Origin: an uncultured Chelatococcus sp.
Lineage (GTDB): Bacteria; Pseudomonadota; Alphaproteobacteria; Rhizobiales; Beijerinckiaceae
Length of the DNA stretch: 64,000 nt
NCBI GenBank assembly: GCA_937863995.1
Contig: CALMIK010000024.1
Location: 1-64,000, forward strand
Reading direction: 5' to 3'
The position numbers were made by a program, and so were the translations under genes. Within the stretch, counting starts at the first letter, position 1. The number at the start of each line of letters is the position of its first letter. Positions 22,148 through 30,747 of the stretch are shown here, piece after piece. The notes beneath the pieces were generated by a model that saw nothing but the letters and a program-made list of their open reading frames with translations, was not told the origin of the DNA and searched no databases.

Positions 22148-23818
22148 ATGGCCCGTCGCAAAGACGAACTGGTGTTCGTGGCCCTTGGGGGGCTTGGCGA
22201 GATCGGCATGAATCTCGGCCTCTATGGCTTCGGCCCCGAAGACCGGCGCAAGTGGGTCATGGTGGACTGCGGCATCAGCTTCGCCGGCGACGAAGCGCCG
22301 GGTGTCGACCTGGTTTTTCCGGACATTCGCTTCATCGTCGAGGAACGGCGCGACCTGCTGGGCATCGTCATCACTCACGCGCATGAGGATCATATCGGCG
22401 CGCTGGCGCGGCTGTGGCCGCAACTCGAGGTACCGGTCTATTGCACGCCGTTCGCGGCGGGGCTGCTCGAGATGCGCCGCCTCGCGGAACCGGGCGCGCC
22501 CAAGATCCCGCTGAGGAAAGTGCCGCAGAACGGGCGCATCGCGCTCGATCCGTTCGATATCGAAATGGTGCCGGTGTCGCATTCCATTCCTGAGGCGACG
22601 GCGCTGGCGATCCGCACGCCGCTCGGCACCGTGCTGCACACGGGCGACTGGCGCATCGACCCGGCGCCCGTCGTCGGCCGGCCGACGGATGGCGAGCGGC
22701 TGGCGGAGATCGGAGACGAGGGCGTACTCGCCATGGTCTGCGATTCCACCAACGCGCTGCGCGACGGGATGAGCCCGAGCGAGTCGGAGGTGTCCGCGAA
22801 CCTTGCCAAGCTCATCGCCGAGGCGCCCCACCGCGTGGCGGTGACGACCTTCGCGTCGAATGTCGCGCGGGTGCGTGCCGTGGCGGAGGCGGCGCGCAAG
22901 GCCGGGCGTGAGATCGTTGTCGTCGGTCGCGCCATGGACCGCGTCGTGTCGGTTGCGAGCGAACTTGGTTATCTGGATGGCTTGCCGCCGTTCCTGTCGC
23001 CGGAGGTTTACGACCAGTTGCCGCGCGAGAAGGTGGTGGCGCTGCTCACCGGTTCGCAGGGCGAGGCGCGCGCGGCCATGGCGCGCGTCGCCACCGACAG
23101 CCATCCCGATATCTCGCTGGCGGCCGGTGACAGGGTGATCTTTTCGTCACGCGCCATTCCCGGCAACGAGAAGGCGATCAACACCATCATCAATAACCTG
23201 GCGCGCCGCGGCGTCGAAGTGATCACCGATCACGACGCGCTGGTGCATGCGTCTGGCCACCCGCGCCGGGGCGAGCTCGAGCAGATGTACCAGTGGGTGC
23301 GCCCGCGCATCGTGCTGCCGGTGCACGGCGAGCCCATGCATCTGGCCGGTCAGCGCGATTTCGCCCGCAAGCAGGGGGTGCAGGTCATCCTGCGCGCCGA
23401 GGACGGCGAAATGGTGCGCTTCGCACCCGGCGATGCGGGCATCGTCGACGAGGTGCCGGTCGGGCGCGTGTATCAGGACGGCGACCTGCTGATCGACGCC
23501 CAGGAGCGCACCATCCCCGAGCGCCGGAAGCTCGCGTTTGCCGGCGTGGTATCGGTCGCCATCGCGATCTCGGACCGGGGGGAACTCGCGGGCGATGTGT
23601 CCATCGGTTCCAGCGGGCTGCCGCCGGCGACCGCGGACGGCGAGGTGTTCGACGAGGTCATCGGCGAGACGGTGCTCCAGTTGCTGGAATCGCTGCCCAA
23701 GGCCCGCCGACGCGATCCGGATGCCGTGGTCAACGCCGTCGAGAAGGCCGTGCGCGCTGAGGTGCAGCGCAAATGGGGCAAGAAGCCGGTGTGTCACGCG
23801 CACGTCATTACTGTCTGA
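22148..23818 (+). CDS. rnj: ribonuclease J
   Basis: Metallo-beta-lactamase/beta-CASP nuclease of 556 residues that processes and degrades RNA from the 5' end. The metal motif THAHEDHIGAL is near residue 76. Further family motifs are LHTGDWRID, CDSTNAL and, in the beta-CASP domain, HASGHPRRGEL and LPVHGEPMHL. RNase J is the usual partner or substitute for RNase E in alphaproteobacteria. It lies 22 bp after birA behind a GAAAGGAAG ribosome site. Confidence 0.94.
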   Translation: MARRKDELVFVALGGLGEIGMNLGLYGFGPEDRRKWVMVDCGISFAGDEAPGVDLVFPDIRFIVEERRDLLGIVITHAHEDHIGALARLWPQLEVPVYCTPFAAGLLEMRRLAEPGAPKIPLRKVPQNGRIALDPFDIEMVPVSHSIPEATALAIRTPLGTVLHTGDWRIDPAPVVGRPTDGERLAEIGDEGVLAMVCDSTNALRDGMSPSESEVSANLAKLIAEAPHRVAVTTFASNVARVRAVAEAARKAGREIVVVGRAMDRVVSVASELGYLDGLPPFLSPEVYDQLPREKVVALLTGSQGEARAAMARVATDSHPDISLAAGDRVIFSSRAIPGNEKAINTIINNLARRGVEVITDHDALVHASGHPRRGELEQMYQWVRPRIVLPVHGEPMHLAGQRDFARKQGVQVILRAEDGEMVRFAPGDAGIVDEVPVGRVYQDGDLLIDAQERTIPERRKLAFAGVVSVAIAISDRGELAGDVSIGSSGLPPATADGEVFDEVIGETVLQLLESLPKARRRDPDAVVNAVEKAVRAEVQRKWGKKPVCHAHVITV

Positions 23819-23839
23819 TTCCGGGCACGGTGCGCGATC

Positions 23840-24070
23840 ATGGACACTATCGTGGGCATGCTCGCCCTCTACTTCATCATCTGGTGGATCACGCTTTTCG
23901 CCGTGCTGCCGCTCGGCGTGCGGGGGCAGTGGGAGGCCGATGTCACACCCGGCACCGAGCCTGGCGCGCCGCAGACGCCCGCCCTGTGGCGTAAGGCGCT
24001 GATCACCACCATCGTGTCGGCGGTGATTTTCGCGGGGGTGATGGTGCTCATCAATGTCGTGTCGCTTTAG
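23840..24070 (+). CDS. DUF1467 membrane protein
   Basis: A 76-residue protein with two membrane helices (about residues 5-25 and 52-74) joined by a Pro-rich loop (GTEPGAPQTPALWRK). The order rnj/DUF1467/proS is widely conserved in alphaproteobacteria, but the function is unknown. It is the last gene of the nuo-birA-rnj transcription unit; a repeat hairpin begins two bases after its stop. Confidence 0.85.
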   Translation: MDTIVGMLALYFIIWWITLFAVLPLGVRGQWEADVTPGTEPGAPQTPALWRKALITTIVSAVIFAGVMVLINVVSL

Positions 24071-24071
24071 G

Positions 24072-24169
24072 TCGCATCCCGGTTTCGTTGAAACAGGGGT
24101 GCGATATAACATCTTGATTTTGAGCGAATTCTTATCGATTAGATGATTCCATTTAATCGGAAAGCGCTG
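24072..24169 (+). repeat. intergenic two-hairpin repeat, copy A
   Basis: First of three related elements of about 100 bp. The left hairpin (24072-24104) has arms TCGCATCCC and GGGGTGCGA around an inner GTTTC/GAAAC stem. A conserved linker follows (TTGATTTTGAGCGAATT), then a weaker right palindrome ending in AATCGGAAAGCGCT. It starts right behind the DUF1467 stop and may end transcription. Copies B and C lie at 29967-30066 and 56442-56540. Confidence 0.85.
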
Positions 24170-24229
24170 TAATGGCGACACGGCGGATGTTCATCTGGAA
24201 TTGGATGATTATTGCGTCATGCAGCAATA

Positions 24230-24257
24230 AAAAAGCAGGGCCGAAGCCCTGCTTTTT
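24230..24257. terminator. bidirectional intrinsic terminator
   Basis: A perfect 12-bp stem (24230-24241 with 24246-24257; GCAGGGC core) and CGAA loop, with five A on one side and five T on the other, so it can stop transcripts from either strand. From the left it would end the nuo-rnj-DUF1467 message. From the right it would end a small minus-strand transcript containing the 48-codon frame next to it. Confidence 0.88.
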
Positions 24258-24264
24258 AGTTGGA

Positions 24265-24411
24265 TCAAATTCTCAACCCTGCCGCAACGCCGATGGCCGC
24301 TGGTTTTTGTGCGGCGTTGACCGCGCGCGACGGATTTCCTCCCGAGACTTGGGCCGCACCCTCGGAGCGATAACGATCCTCGTTCACAAGCCGGCGCGAC
24401 TCATACGACAT
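24265..24411 (-). CDS. possible 48-residue small protein (or small RNA)
   Basis: A minus-strand frame from an ATG at 24411 to a stop at 24265, 48 residues, beginning [12 protein letters not shown] and ending in VAAGLRI. The stop lies eight bases from the strong terminator at 24230-24257, an arrangement typical of a short independent transcript. There is no clear Shine-Dalgarno and the codon third positions are only moderately GC-rich, so coding is unproven. A small RNA ending at the terminator fits as well. Confidence 0.3.
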   Translation of the reverse strand: MSYESRRLVNEDRYRSEGAAQVSGGNPSRAVNAAQKPAAIGVAAGLRI

Positions 24412-24640
24412 TCGTCTTAGATTGTCATCTTATTATGTGGCATCATCAATTTCGCTTCTCGCACAGTGGCGGCCGAGGCGGGGCGGCGGGTGTTCCTCAA
24501 TTCCCATCAATCCCCAATTCCCATCAATCCGCGGGCGGGTGGTTGAAAGCTGTGTGCAGGATGCGCGGCAGATGGTATTGCCCTATAAAGGCCCTCAACC
24601 GATTCCATTCTGCCGTTCAGGATCGCCAGTCAGGACTGCC
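24412..24640. other. gene-free leader region before proS
   Basis: No convincing gene. An open frame runs into proS from 24422 but has no start signal and poor codon use. At about 24499-24530 a 16-bp sequence (AATTCCCATCAATCC) is repeated directly in tandem. The region must hold the proS promoter and, if the small minus-strand unit is real, its promoter too. Confidence 0.5.
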
Positions 24641-25963
24641 ATGCGCCTCAGCCGCTACTTTCTCCCCAACCTCCGCGAAACCCCGAAGGAGGCCGAGATT
24701 GCCTCTCACAGGCTGATGCTGCGCGCCGGCCTGATTCGCCAGCAGTCGGCGGGAATATACGCCTGGCTGCCGCTGGGATTGCGCGTGCTGAACAAGATCT
24801 CGGCGATCGTCCGCGAGGAGCAGGCACGGGCGGGGGCGCAGGAAATCCTCATGCCGACCGTGCAGTCGGCCGACCTGTGGCGCGAGTCGGGCCGTTACGA
24901 CGCTTACGGCAAGGAGATGCTGCGCATCCGCGACCGGCACGACCGGGAAATGCTCTATGGCCCGACCAACGAGGAAATGGTCACGGACATCGTGCGCGCC
25001 TACGTGCGCTCCTACAAGGACTTGCCGCTCAACCTCTACCACATCCAGTGGAAGTTCCGCGACGAGATCCGGCCGCGCTTCGGCACCATGCGCTCGCGCG
25101 AGTTCCTGATGAAGGACGCCTATTCCTTCGACATCGACGCCGACGGCGCGCGCCATTCCTACAACAGGATGTTCGTCGCATACCTGCGCACGTTCGCGCG
25201 CATGGGCCTCAAGGCGATCCCGATGCAGGCCGACACCGGCCCGATTGGCGGCGACCTCAGCCACGAGTTCATCATTCTGGCCTCCACCGGCGAGAGCGAA
25301 GTGTTCTGCCATAAGGACTTCCTCGACTTCCCGACGCCGCCGGCCGACACGGATTTCGATGACGTCGCCGGTCTGCGGGCCATCTTCGATCGCTGGACAT
25401 CGCTCTACGCCGCGACCTCGGAGAAGCACGATCCGTCGACATTCGAGGCCATCGCGCCGGGCAAGCAGGTTTCGGCGCGCGGCATCGAGGTGGGGCACAT
25501 CTTCTATTTCGGCACCAAATATTCCGAGCCGTTCAAGGCAAGCGTCACGGGGCCTGATGGGCGCGAGCACCTGCTGCACATGGGCTCCTACGGCATCGGC
25601 CCGTCGCGGCTGGTGGCGGCCATCGTCGAGGCGAGCCACGACGACGCCGGCATCATCTGGCCGGACGCGGTGGCGCCGTTCCATGTCAGCCTGATCAACC
25701 TGAAGGTCGGCGACGAGGCGACGGATGCGGCCTCGCGCCGGCTTGAGACGGCGCTTGCCGCGCGCGGCTTCGACGTGCTCTACGACGACCGCGACGAGCG
25801 CCCGGGCGCCAAGTTCGCGACGGCCGATCTCATCGGCTCGCCGTGGCAGGTGCTGGTGGGACCGAAATCGCTTGCCGAGGGCAAGGTCGAGGTCAAGCGG
25901 CGCGCCACGGGCGAGCGTGAACTCCTGTCGATCGAGGACGCTGTGGAGCGCATCGCCTCGTGA
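24641..25963 (+). CDS. proS: prolyl-tRNA synthetase (short alphaproteobacterial form)
   Basis: Class II aminoacyl-tRNA synthetase that charges tRNA-Pro. The 440-residue chain begins [19 protein letters not shown] and shows motif 2 ([21 protein letters not shown]) and motif 3 ([13 protein letters not shown]), followed by the anticodon-binding domain ([20 protein letters not shown]). The editing insertion between motifs 2 and 3 found in E. coli ProS is absent, as is normal in alphaproteobacteria. The start at 24641 matches the conserved N-terminus; a longer upstream frame was not used. Confidence 0.95.
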   Translation: MRLSRYFLPNLRETPKEAEIASHRLMLRAGLIRQQSAGIYAWLPLGLRVLNKISAIVREEQARAGAQEILMPTVQSADLWRESGRYDAYGKEMLRIRDRHDREMLYGPTNEEMVTDIVRAYVRSYKDLPLNLYHIQWKFRDEIRPRFGTMRSREFLMKDAYSFDIDADGARHSYNRMFVAYLRTFARMGLKAIPMQADTGPIGGDLSHEFIILASTGESEVFCHKDFLDFPTPPADTDFDDVAGLRAIFDRWTSLYAATSEKHDPSTFEAIAPGKQVSARGIEVGHIFYFGTKYSEPFKASVTGPDGREHLLHMGSYGIGPSRLVAAIVEASHDDAGIIWPDAVAPFHVSLINLKVGDEATDAASRRLETALAARGFDVLYDDRDERPGAKFATADLIGSPWQVLVGPKSLAEGKVEVKRRATGERELLSIEDAVERIAS

Positions 25964-25999
25964 CCGGCAATTGATCCCGACACACCAGGCGAGGCGGCG

Positions 26000-27301
26000 A
26001 TGACGGCGAGGACGCGATCCACCGAGGCCGGGACCGGTGCTGACGGCGCCACGCGCCCGTTCGCGCCTTTCGAATGGTTGCTGGCGTGGCGCTACCTGCG
26101 CGCGCGCCGGCGCGAGGGGTTCATTTCCATCATCGCCGGCTTCTCGTTCGCCGGCGTCATGCTGGGCGTCGCGACATTGATCGTCGTCATGTCGGTGATG
26201 AACGGGTTCCGGGCCGAACTCCTCAGCAAGATCATCGGTGTGAACGGCCATATCTTCATCACGCCCATCGATTCGCCGCTGCGCGACTACGACGCCGTGT
26301 CGGCGCGGATCGCCTCGCTGCCGGGAATCGTGCGGGCTGTGCCGATGGTGGAGGGGCAGGCGCTGGCCTCCTCGCCGTACAACGCCGGCGGCGTGCTGGT
26401 GCGCGGCGTGCGCGAGCGCGATCTGGCCGCCATTCCTTTTATCGCCGGCAACATCCGCGAGGGCACGCTCGAGGGCTTCGACGAGAAGGGTGGCGTGGCC
26501 ATCGGCCGGAGGCTGTCCGACCAGTTGAGCCTGCGGGCGGGCGACACGCTCACCGTGGTTTCGCCCAAGGGGGCGGCGACACCGTTCGGCACCGCGCCGC
26601 GCATCAAATCCTACCCGATCGTGGCCGTGTTCGAGATCGGCATGTCGGAATACGACGCCGCCTTCGTCTACATGCCGCTTGAGGAAGCGCAGGCCTACTT
26701 CAACCGCGACGGCGATGTGAGCGTCATCGAGGTTTTCGTGCAGGACGCCGACCGGGTCGACGATGCGCGCGCCGCCATCGACGTCGCCGCCGAGCGCCAG
26801 ATCATGATGACCGACTGGCGCCAGCGCAACCGCACGTTCTTCTCCGCCCTGGAGGTCGAGCGCAACGTGATGTTCCTGATTCTGCTGCTGATCGTGCTCG
26901 TCGCCGCGCTCAACATCATCTCCGGCCTCATCATGCTGGTGAAGGACAAGAGCGCCGACATCGCGATCCTGCGCACCATGGGGGTGACGCGCGGCGCGAT
27001 CATGCGGGTGTTTCTCATCACCGGCGCCTCCATAGGTATCACCGGCACGCTGGCGGGCTTCCTGCTCGGGCTGCTGATCACGCTGAATGTGGAATCGATC
27101 CGCGCCTTCCTGTCGTCGCTGAGCGGCACGGAGTTGTTTTCGGCCGAGATCTACTTCCTCAGCCGCCTGCCGGCCGTCATCGAACCGGGCGAGGTCGCAA
27201 CCGTGGTGATCACCGCGACGCTGCTGTCGCTCGCCGCCACCATCTATCCGAGCTGGCGGGCGGCGCGCCTCGACCCCGTCGAAGCCTTGCGTTACGGATG
27301 A
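26000..27301 (+). CDS. lolC: LolC/E-type lipoprotein-releasing ABC transporter permease
   Basis: Inner-membrane permease that lifts lipoproteins out of the inner membrane for delivery to LolA. The 433-residue protein has the FtsX/MacB layout: one N-terminal helix (near residues 45-65, after the conserved segment [20 protein letters not shown]), a periplasmic domain of about 200 residues, then three C-terminal helices. The terminal [16 protein letters not shown] is the usual coupling sequence. It lies 36 bp after proS and 4 bp before lolD. Confidence 0.92.
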   Translation: MTARTRSTEAGTGADGATRPFAPFEWLLAWRYLRARRREGFISIIAGFSFAGVMLGVATLIVVMSVMNGFRAELLSKIIGVNGHIFITPIDSPLRDYDAVSARIASLPGIVRAVPMVEGQALASSPYNAGGVLVRGVRERDLAAIPFIAGNIREGTLEGFDEKGGVAIGRRLSDQLSLRAGDTLTVVSPKGAATPFGTAPRIKSYPIVAVFEIGMSEYDAAFVYMPLEEAQAYFNRDGDVSVIEVFVQDADRVDDARAAIDVAAERQIMMTDWRQRNRTFFSALEVERNVMFLILLLIVLVAALNIISGLIMLVKDKSADIAILRTMGVTRGAIMRVFLITGASIGITGTLAGFLLGLLITLNVESIRAFLSSLSGTELFSAEIYFLSRLPAVIEPGEVATVVITATLLSLAATIYPSWRAARLDPVEALRYG

Positions 27302-27305
27302 ACTC

Positions 27306-27995
27306 ATGAGCAGCACGCCGACGCCCGCCCTGTTCCTGTCGCAGGTCCAACGCCGCTACAAGCAGGGGCAGGGGACGCTGGAAATCCTGCGCGGCGTCGA
27401 TGCAGCCGTGTGGCCGGGCGAGATCGTGGCGCTCGTCGCGCCCTCAGGCTCGGGCAAGTCGACGCTGCTCCATTGCGCCGGTCTGCTGGAACGCCCGGAT
27501 TCAGGCGAGGTCTATATCGGCGCGCAGCCGACCGTCGATCTCGACGATGCCGGCCGCACGCGGCTGCGGCGCCTCGAGATCGGCTTCGTCTACCAGTTCC
27601 ACCACCTGCTGCCGGAGTTTTCGGCGCTGGAGAACGTGTGCCTGCCGCAGCTTGTCCGTGGCCTCGGCAGGGAGACGGCGCAGGAGCGCGCAACGGAGCT
27701 GCTGACGTTCCTCGGGCTCGGCGAGCGGCTGGAACATCGCCCGGGAGAGTTGTCGGGAGGCGAACAGCAGCGTGTTGCCATCGCGCGTGCGGTCGCCAAT
27801 GCGCCGCGCCTGCTGCTTGCGGACGAGCCCACCGGCAATCTCGACCCGAAGACTGCTGGGCATGTGTTCGCGACGCTGATCGCGCTGGTGCGCGCGTCGC
27901 GTCTTGGCGCGCTGATCGCGACTCACAACCTCGACCTCGCGGCGCGTATGGATCGGCAGATCACCATCCGCGATGGGTTCGTGGTGCCGTTGTAG
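27306..27995 (+). CDS. lolD: LolD, lipoprotein-releasing ABC transporter ATPase
   Basis: ATP-binding subunit of 229 residues. Walker A is APSGSGKST, the Q-loop segment reads [18 protein letters not shown], the signature is [14 protein letters not shown] and Walker B is [12 protein letters not shown]. The FHHLLPEF segment is typical of LolD. It pairs with the permease directly upstream; the LolCDE complex here is probably a LolC2D2 type because only one permease gene is present. Confidence 0.93.
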   Translation: MSSTPTPALFLSQVQRRYKQGQGTLEILRGVDAAVWPGEIVALVAPSGSGKSTLLHCAGLLERPDSGEVYIGAQPTVDLDDAGRTRLRRLEIGFVYQFHHLLPEFSALENVCLPQLVRGLGRETAQERATELLTFLGLGERLEHRPGELSGGEQQRVAIARAVANAPRLLLADEPTGNLDPKTAGHVFATLIALVRASRLGALIATHNLDLAARMDRQITIRDGFVVPL

Positions 27996-28121
27996 GCCGC
28001 TTTTGGCGCGCCTGAAATCGGGCGGCCGAAGGAACTTTCGCTCCGGCATCGTCGTTGCTTGCCGAGGGGCGTTGCCAGGCAAGTGGCATCGCCTGGCGCT
28101 ACGACGAGCGGAGTCAATGCC

Positions 28122-28535
28122 GTGAAAATCACTCCCAATCTCATCTTCGGGCGCAACGCGCGCGAGGCTTTCCAGACCTATGAACGCATCTTCGGCGCCG
28201 ACCGGTTGGTGCTGATCACCTTTGGCGATATGCCGGATTCGCCTCTCAGTCCCGAGTGGAACGACAAGATCGCCCATGCGTGGCTCGAGATCGGCGACCA
28301 GGCGCTCATGGGGGCAGACGGCCCGCCCGACGCGCTGGCGCAGGGTTCTGCTTCCGGTTCCGTAGCGCTGCACTTCGACACTGTTGATGAGGCGCGCCGC
28401 ATCTTCGATGCGCTGGCCGATGGCGGCGCCGCTCTGATGCCCTTCGCCGTCACGTCGTGGTCGCCGGGTTTCGGCATGGTGAACGACCGCTTCGGCAAGG
28501 AATGGCTCATCAATACACGTCAGGAGAATGGGTGA
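28122..28535 (+). CDS. VOC-fold (PhnB/glyoxalase-like) protein
   Basis: A 137-residue vicinal-oxygen-chelate protein of the PhnB-like group, beginning VKITPNLIFGRNAREAFQTYERIF and holding the GDMPDSPLSPEWNDKIAHAWLEIGDQ region common to these. The start is taken as the GTG at 28122 after AGCGGAG; the frame continues upstream without a better signal. Members mostly have no known substrate. It overlaps the next VOC gene by one base, so the two are likely co-translated. Confidence 0.8.
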   Translation: MKITPNLIFGRNAREAFQTYERIFGADRLVLITFGDMPDSPLSPEWNDKIAHAWLEIGDQALMGADGPPDALAQGSASGSVALHFDTVDEARRIFDALADGGAALMPFAVTSWSPGFGMVNDRFGKEWLINTRQENG

Positions 28536-29017
28536 TGGACCACAAGATCATTCCATGCATCTGGTATGACGGCGCTGCCGAGGAGGCCGCCTCCCTTTAT
28601 ACGTCGCTGCTGCCCGACAGCCGTATTGACGCCGTCAACCGCAGCCCGGTCGACACGCCTTCCGGCCCCGCCGGATCGGTGCTGACCGTGGAGTTCACGC
28701 TTGCGGGACGGCCCTATCTCGGCCTGAACGGCGGTTCGGCGTTTCCGCATACACAGGCGGTCAGTTTTCAGATCATGACCGACGACCAGGTCGAAACCGA
28801 CAGGCTCTGGTATGCGCTGATCGCCGACGGCGGCGAGGAGAGCGTGTGCAGCTGGCTCAAAGATCGCTGGGGGCTGTCGTGGCAAATCGTGCCCCGCCGT
28901 CTCTGGCAACTGGTCAAGGACCCGGATCAGGGACGGGCGCAACGCGCCATGACAGCCATGATGTCGATGCGCAAGATCGACATCGCGGCCATTGAGCGCG
29001 CTGCCGACGGCGCGTGA
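28535..29017 (+). CDS. VOC-fold protein of the 3-demethylubiquinone-methyltransferase-like group
   Basis: A 160-residue protein beginning MDHKIIPCIWYDGAAEEAASLYTSLLPDSRI, with GRPYLGLNGG, FSFQIM-like (SFQIMTDDQVE) and the C-terminal WQIVPRRL segment, all marks of the family often misnamed 3-demethylubiquinone-9 3-methyltransferase. Despite the name, no methyltransferase motif is present. It pairs with the VOC gene before it. Convergent with the sigma-factor gene, 28 bp away. These VOC families often accompany ECF sigma factors, which may explain the neighbourhood. Confidence 0.82.
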   Translation: MDHKIIPCIWYDGAAEEAASLYTSLLPDSRIDAVNRSPVDTPSGPAGSVLTVEFTLAGRPYLGLNGGSAFPHTQAVSFQIMTDDQVETDRLWYALIADGGEESVCSWLKDRWGLSWQIVPRRLWQLVKDPDQGRAQRAMTAMMSMRKIDIAAIERAADGA

Positions 29018-29045
29018 GCGCGGTTCAACGTTGCTTGAAAACGCG

Positions 29046-29954
29046 TTAGCGAAGCGCGGGGTCGGATGAGGCTAGCCGGGCGAGCTTGTCGGGATTGCGC
29101 ATCAGGAAGATGGTGCTGAGGCCTCCTGAGGGATCGGAGGCGAAGCCGACCGCGGCGACGATCCGGCCGCCGGCATAAAGCAGCGCCCCGCGCGTGCCGT
29201 TGAGATCGGTTGCCCGCCACTCATGCGTTTCCCATGCCTTGCCGAGAACCCCGGTGAGGAACGCCAGCACGTTCTCCCGGCCGATGATCGGCTTGAGAGG
29301 CGCGGGCGCCTTGCCGCCGCTGTCTGCCCGCAGCGCGATGTCCTGCGACATGAGTGCCGCGAGCGGCGCCGTCACGCCCGTGGTGATGGCCGTGCGGAAT
29401 GCCGACAGCAGCTCTTCCTGCCGTTCTTGCGGCACGATATTGGGCGCGTTGTCCTTGCCCACCTTGGCGCGGGCGCGCGAGACTAGTTTGCGGCAGGTCG
29501 ATTCCTGAACTCCCAGCGTGTGCGCGACTTCGTCATAGGATTGGTCGAACACGTCATGCAGCAGGAAGGCGGCGCGTTCTTTTGGGGCGAGCCGTTCGAG
29601 CAGCAGCAGGAAAGCCATCGACAGCGATGATGCAAGTTCCGAAGCGCTTTCGGGCGTGTCGTCGGTCGCTGCCTGTATTGGCTCGGGGAGCCAGCCGCCA
29701 ATGTAGTCGATCCGCGCGCGCCGCGCTGCGCGCAGCATGTCGATGCAGCGGCGGGTGCACGTTGTGGTCAGCCAGGCGGCGGGATTGGCGATGGCGCGCC
29801 GATCCGCCAGGCTCCATTTCAGGAAGGTGTCTTGCACCGCATCCTCGGCATCCGAGCGCGAGCCGAGGATGCGATAGGCGAGGCCGGCCAGAAACGGTCG
29901 CCGCGCCTCGAAGGCGCCAGTGTGTTCATCCGTGGTCAAAACGCTTTCAGCCAT
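29046..29954 (-). CDS. ECF41-type (SigJ-like) RNA polymerase sigma factor with SnoaL-like C-terminal domain
   Basis: A 302-residue sigma factor. Region 2 is at about residues 18-80 (YRILGSRSDAEDAVQDTFLKW), region 4 at about 125-180 (LAPKERAAFLLHDVF, then LGVQESTCRKLVSRARAK). The linker holds the WLPEP motif. After region 4 comes an extra domain of about 120 residues with a DSGGKA segment and the near-terminal NPDKL motif, both hallmarks of the ECF41 group. In ECF41 the extra domain replaces an anti-sigma factor as built-in control. The upstream gene in the same direction encodes a carboxymuconolactone-decarboxylase-like protein, the usual ECF41 partner. The signal is unknown. Confidence 0.88.
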   Translation of the reverse strand: MAESVLTTDEHTGAFEARRPFLAGLAYRILGSRSDAEDAVQDTFLKWSLADRRAIANPAAWLTTTCTRRCIDMLRAARRARIDYIGGWLPEPIQAATDDTPESASELASSLSMAFLLLLERLAPKERAAFLLHDVFDQSYDEVAHTLGVQESTCRKLVSRARAKVGKDNAPNIVPQERQEELLSAFRTAITTGVTAPLAALMSQDIALRADSGGKAPAPLKPIIGRENVLAFLTGVLGKAWETHEWRATDLNGTRGALLYAGGRIVAAVGFASDPSGGLSTIFLMRNPDKLARLASSDPALR

Positions 29955-29966
29955 GGGATTTCCTGG

Positions 29967-30066
29967 AGCGCTTTCCGATTGAGTGGCATCGTTTAATCGA
30001 CGAAAATTCGCTCAAAATCAATATGTTAGATCGTATCTCGTTTCAACGAGGCCGGGATACGATCTA
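29967..30066 (-). repeat. intergenic two-hairpin repeat, copy B
   Basis: Inverted relative to copy A. Shared blocks are AGCGCTTTCCGATT, AATTCGCTCAAAATCAA and the hairpin at 30027-30066 with 11-bp perfect outer arms (TAGATCGTATC/GATACGATCTA) and an inner CTCG/CGAG stem. It lies in the 197-bp gap between the sigma-factor gene and its partner gene, where it could reduce read-through from one to the other. Confidence 0.85.
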
Positions 30067-30067
30067 A

Positions 30068-30109
30068 AACGCGCATCGATCGGATGCAATCGTCCGATCG
30101 ATGCGCGTT
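30068..30109. repeat. long perfect palindrome beside repeat B
   Basis: A 17-bp perfect inverted repeat (30068-30084 and 30093-30109, core CATCGATCGGA) with an 8-base loop, starting two bases after repeat B. It is longer than most protein operators and has no T-run. It may be a further module of the same mosaic repeat, or an RNA hairpin in the sigma-factor transcript. Confidence 0.75.
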
Positions 30110-30151
30110 GGCTCAAGACAATGGATCTCGAACGGATCCGGTGCCGTAAGG

Positions 30152-30580
30152 TCAGTGTGCCGAAACCTGAAGGCGGTTCCATAGGTTGATCATGCCGATG
30201 GTCGCCGTCAGCGCGCTGATTTCGCTCTCCCCGAAGTGCTCGCGCAGCGCGGCGCGAAGGTGGCCGTAACTGGCGGTTTCATCGATGCGCGTCAGGGCTT
30301 CGGTCCACGCCAGCGCGGCTTTTTCCCGTGGGGAAAAATCGTCGACGTGACGCCAGACCACGAGACGGTCGAGCCGCTCGTTGCTCTCGCCGTCATCGCG
30401 CGCTTCCCTCGTATGCATTTTGACACAGAACGCACAGCCGTTGATCTGCGACGCCCGCAGCAGCACCAGGTGGTGAAGCTTGCGATCGAGGCCGTGCGTG
30501 TCGATCGCGGTATGAACCTTCAGCAGGGCGTCGATGACGTCTGGAATGGTCTGGTAGTGGTTGATGGCGTCGGTGGTCAT
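30152..30580 (-). CDS. carboxymuconolactone-decarboxylase-like (AhpD-like) protein, ECF41 partner
   Basis: A 142-residue helical protein of the CMD/AhpD superfamily. The redox motif is INGCAFCVKMHTREA, with the Cys-x-x-Cys pair and nearby His of the peroxidase-type active site. The segment HHLVLLRASQ precedes it. The ATG at 30580 has a GGAGG site at 9 bp. In ECF41 systems a gene of this class, or an oxidoreductase or epimerase, is commonly the main sigma target. It lies upstream of the sigma gene and in the same direction. The substrate is unknown; a role in reactive-electrophile or peroxide defence is a guess. Confidence 0.88.
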   Translation of the reverse strand: MTTDAINHYQTIPDVIDALLKVHTAIDTHGLDRKLHHLVLLRASQINGCAFCVKMHTREARDDGESNERLDRLVVWRHVDDFSPREKAALAWTEALTRIDETASYGHLRAALREHFGESEISALTATIGMINLWNRLQVSAH

Positions 30581-30616
30581 GATCGGTATCCTCCGTTGAA
30601 AAGCCGATACCTCCAT

Positions 30617-30643
30617 GACGTTTCGCGCCGCCGCTTCGTGACG
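30617..30643 (-). promoter_or_regulatory. candidate ECF41 promoter of the CMD-like gene
   Basis: On the minus strand the sequence CGTCACG is followed 16 bp later by CGTC, ending 37 bp before the start codon. The published ECF41 consensus, as I remember it, is TGTCACA-N16-CGTC, so five of seven -35 bases, the spacing and the -10 all fit. This implies that the sigma factor drives its partner gene and perhaps itself. Confidence 0.5.
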
Positions 30644-30691
30644 TGCCCCGTGACGATTTTTCCGGGAACACGATTTTCCGCAAACGCAGTG

Positions 30692-30712
30692 CGGCCCGCC
30701 GATGGCGGGCCG
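30692..30712 (-). other. GC-rich hairpin after the binding-protein gene
   Basis: A perfect 9-bp stem (CGGCCCGCC/GGCGGGCCG) with a 3-base loop, 35 bp past the stop of the ABC binding-protein gene. It lacks a T-run; it may act as a weak or Rho-assisted transcript end. Confidence 0.45.
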
Positions 30713-30747
30713 TTGATGGCGCGCAGTCGTCGATCTGTCGTCGTGAA

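Noticed and set aside
24617..27316. An 899-codon minus-strand frame opposite proS and lolC
   Set aside because: It is a shadow of two well-recognised genes; its translation has no domain and unnatural His/Arg composition.
28000..28110. Imperfect inverted repeats after lolD as a fourth copy of the two-hairpin repeat
   Set aside because: They lack the conserved linker and the GTTTC/GAAAC core.
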